Assembly (NCBI RefSeq): GCF_001659725.1
Contig: NZ_CP015922.1
Coordinates: 1,240,001 to 1,304,000 of the forward strand
Direction: 5' to 3'
DNA: 64,000 bases
From: Polynucleobacter wuianus
GTDB lineage: Bacteria > Pseudomonadota > Gammaproteobacteria > Burkholderiales > Burkholderiaceae
In this document: positions 63,542 to 64,000 of the stretch, piece by piece
How the letters are laid out: the number at the start of each line of letters is the position of its first letter
Numbering within the stretch: the stretch's first letter is position 1
Program-made: the position numbers and the translations under genes
The notes under the pieces: model-generated
Seen by the model: only the letters and a program-made list of their open reading frames with translations
Databases searched by the model: none
What the model was told of the DNA's origin: nothing

Positions 63542-64000
63542 ATGGAAGTTATGCGAATCGAACCTCAAACCATTACCCATCTTCAAGAGTGGCTCGGCAA
63601 AACCGAGACCCTTACCGACACTATTACTGCTGCACCGGTACGTGCTTTATCGGCAACTTTAGATAGGCCCGATCCCGAACCTGTCAAAGGCACTTTCTTG
63701 CCTGAACTCTGGCACTGGCTATATTTCCTGCCCCATGCACGTCAATCCGAAATCGGTCCTGACGGTCACCCCAAGCGTGGCGGCTTCTTGCCACCAGTAC
63801 CACTACCTCGCCGTATGTGGGCCGGCAGTCGTATTCAATGGCTAGAGCCTCTGAGTGTTGGTGATGAAATCAAACGCGTTTCTAAGATTGCATCCGTTAC
63901 TCACAAATCGGGACGCACTGGCGACTTGATTTTTGTTTTAGTCAAACATGAGATTACCAATCAAAAAGGTTTGGCTATCATTGAAGAGCATGACATCGTG
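63542..64000 (+). CDS. MaoC-like dehydratase N-terminal domain protein, cut by window edge
   Basis: The frame runs open to the window end (153 codons from ATG 63542, or 150 from ATG 63551). Recognisable N-terminal hotdog segments are GTFLPELWHWLYFLPHARQSEIGPDGHPKRGGFLPP, PRRMWAGSRIQWLEPLSVGDEI and HKSGRTGDLIFVLVKHE. These resemble acyl dehydratases of the mesaconyl-C4-CoA/3-methylfumaryl-CoA hydratase type. The catalytic His/Asp hotdog half usually comes after this region and is outside the window. Confidence 0.78.
   Translation, partial: MEVMRIEPQTITHLQEWLGKTETLTDTITAAPVRALSATLDRPDPEPVKGTFLPELWHWLYFLPHARQSEIGPDGHPKRGGFLPPVPLPRRMWAGSRIQWLEPLSVGDEIKRVSKIASVTHKSGRTGDLIFVLVKHEITNQKGLAIIEEHDIV

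Overview
The window reads as a chromosomal segment of a small-genome, free-living betaproteobacterium of the Burkholderiaceae, most likely Polynucleobacter or a close relative. This is inferred from gene content and protein style: two Bug/TctC-type binding proteins, an intracellular PHB depolymerase, a sox cluster, the gene order scpB-rluB-rimP-nusA-infB-rbfA-truB-typA, moderate GC content and very tight packing. There is no insertion sequence, integrase, prophage or CRISPR array. Most of the window is ordinary core and metabolic sequence.

Layout. 1-9900: the 5' end of acs (minus), then fumA, murI and tonB-exbB-exbD (plus), a small exported protein and tRNA-Leu(UAA) (minus), a membrane-anchored penicillin acylase-type hydrolase, two small exported proteins and purU. 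9903-14640 (minus): one apparent transcription unit, iorA-iorB-soxX-soxY-soxZ-soxA, in which a molybdenum hydroxylase precedes a partial sulfur-oxidation set lacking soxB and soxCD. 14793-16479: lrgAB and a higBA toxin-antitoxin pair. 16547-22517: an organic-acid or amino-acid locus with two Bug proteins, an isocitrate lyase/PEP mutase-family enzyme, a class III aminotransferase and a leaderless gamma-glutamyltransferase. 22556-30700 (minus): a Pif1/RecD-like helicase, tRNA-His, dusA, two small proteins, a pseudouridine synthase, methylmalonyl-CoA decarboxylase, and a tightly overlapping GST-cupin-112aa-phaZ-71aa operon.

30863-37863 (plus) is a conserved but biochemically poorly understood cassette: a transglutaminase/DUF2126 protein, a circularly permuted ATP-grasp plus alpha-E fusion, and a second transglutaminase. 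It is probably a peptide or amide ligation/processing system. A sigma54/NtrC-like sequence lies upstream. 37860-39714 (minus) is an arsR-arsC-ACR3 arsenic operon, followed by a decayed sterol-desaturase pseudogene. 40224-53215 (minus) holds tex, typA and the translation/transcription operon, with a terminator-like hairpin in the rimP leader. 53407-54931 (plus) has a patatin-like lipoprotein and a brnTA toxin-antitoxin pair under a perfect palindrome. 54941-61349 (minus) has an NlpC/P60 protein that lacks its catalytic cysteine and a yejABEF peptide importer. 61400-64000 (plus) has fabI, chrA and the start of a MaoC-type dehydratase.

The points most worth a second look are the soxB-less sox cluster with a SoxY whose C-terminus is not the canonical GGCGG arm, the NlpC/P60 pseudoenzyme, the ATP-grasp/alpha-E/transglutaminase cassette with its upstream signals, the rimP leader terminator and the brnTA palindrome.
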